This document shows positions 14,730-14,868 of a DNA stretch of 14,868 nt, one piece after another. The DNA lies in NCBI GenBank assembly GCA_011523485.1, contig WTGR01000302.1:1-14868 (forward strand). The letters run 5' to 3'. Origin of the DNA: Acidobacteriota bacterium. Its GTDB lineage: Bacteria > Acidobacteriota > Vicinamibacteria > Vicinamibacterales > UBA8438. Each line of letters opens with the position of its first letter. Position 1 is the first letter of the stretch. The position numbers and the translations under genes are program-made. The notes below the pieces were generated by a model. That model was not told the origin of the DNA. It saw only the letters and a program-made list of their open reading frames with translations, and made no database searches.

Positions 14730-14868
14730 TCAGCGGCGTTTCCGCCTCAGCTTGCCCGCATGGCGCCGCAAGCCCCGCCACGTGGGGACGAGCGTGGTGG
14801 CGCTCGCCACCGTGCCGCCGATGCTCAGCACGATGACGACGAGGTCCCAGAGCGGGCGCTCGTAGTAG
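14730..14868 (-). CDS. PepSY-type membrane protein, C-terminal 45 residues (5' end beyond window)
   Basis: The minus strand reads open from the right window edge to a TGA at 14730, giving YYERPLWDLVVIVLSIGGTV followed by a basic tail rich in Arg and Lys. The aromatic YY-x-R-P-L-W-D motif entering a final membrane helix, with a positively charged cytoplasmic end, matches the C-terminus of PepSY-domain membrane proteins. Those are often linked to iron or siderophore uptake and to flavin or periplasmic redox. Too little is visible to define a role. It would be the chromosomal gene flanking the tRNA-Phe-like site, ending 37 bp beyond it and pointing toward it. Confidence 0.6.
   Translation of the reverse strand, partial: YYERPLWDLVVIVLSIGGTVASATTLVPTWRGLRRHAGKLRRKRR

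Noticed and set aside
1..14868. CRISPR array or complete insertion sequence
   Set aside because: No regularly spaced short repeats and no transposase gene with terminal repeats were seen. The only long repeat is the RND tandem duplication.

Overview
This is a GC-rich stretch of Gram-negative type: it encodes a beta-barrel outer-membrane protein, a LolA-like periplasmic protein and an RND transporter. No taxonomic marker gene is present. The PQQ-dehydrogenase relic and the integrase resemble those of environmental bacteria such as Acidobacteriota, but that is only an impression from memory. Gene calls rest on motif recognition, not on database searches.

Left part (1-8104, all minus strand). 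Read in transcription order, the genes are: an MpaB/latex-clearing-type haem oxygenase (8104-6776), a LolA-like outer-membrane sorting protein (6697-5870), a beta-barrel outer-membrane protein (5870-4605), an RND/MMPL transporter (4600-1011) and a squalene/phytoene synthase (1014 to the window edge). The last four are spaced like one translationally coupled operon (TGATG overlap, 4-base gap, ATGA overlap). The set suggests synthesis of a C30/C40 isoprenoid and its movement across the envelope, possibly with oxidative cleavage. The RND gene is broken by a perfect 1295-bp head-to-tail duplication (1427-2721 and 2722-4016). Removing one copy restores an uninterrupted 764-residue frame.

Middle part (8105-12360). 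A complete tyrosine recombinase (8211-9209, plus strand) is followed by about 590 bp without a convincing gene. Then come two secreted paralogues on the minus strand. One has 561 aa, with DUF4189-like, peptidoglycan-binding and PPC-like regions. The other has 184 aa and is Cys-rich. They share a signal-peptide region, a module reading roughly FW-x2-I-x2-S-T-x-P-A-x-F-E-A-Y-L-x-Q-F-P-N-G-V-F, and about 100 bp of upstream DNA.

Right part (12361-14868). A VapBC-type toxin-antitoxin pair (12884-13518) follows a perfect GTTATCA-N13-TGATAAC palindrome. Next are a frameshifted, truncated PQQ-dependent dehydrogenase relic, a tRNA-Phe-like 3' half that looks like a genomic-island attachment site (14647-14693), and the C-terminal end of a PepSY-type membrane protein running off the window on the minus strand. 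The integrase, toxin-antitoxin pair, relics and tRNA fragment mark this half as accessory DNA.

The tandem duplication and the two C-run frameshifts in the dehydrogenase could also be assembly or sequencing errors, and should be checked before biological weight is placed on them.
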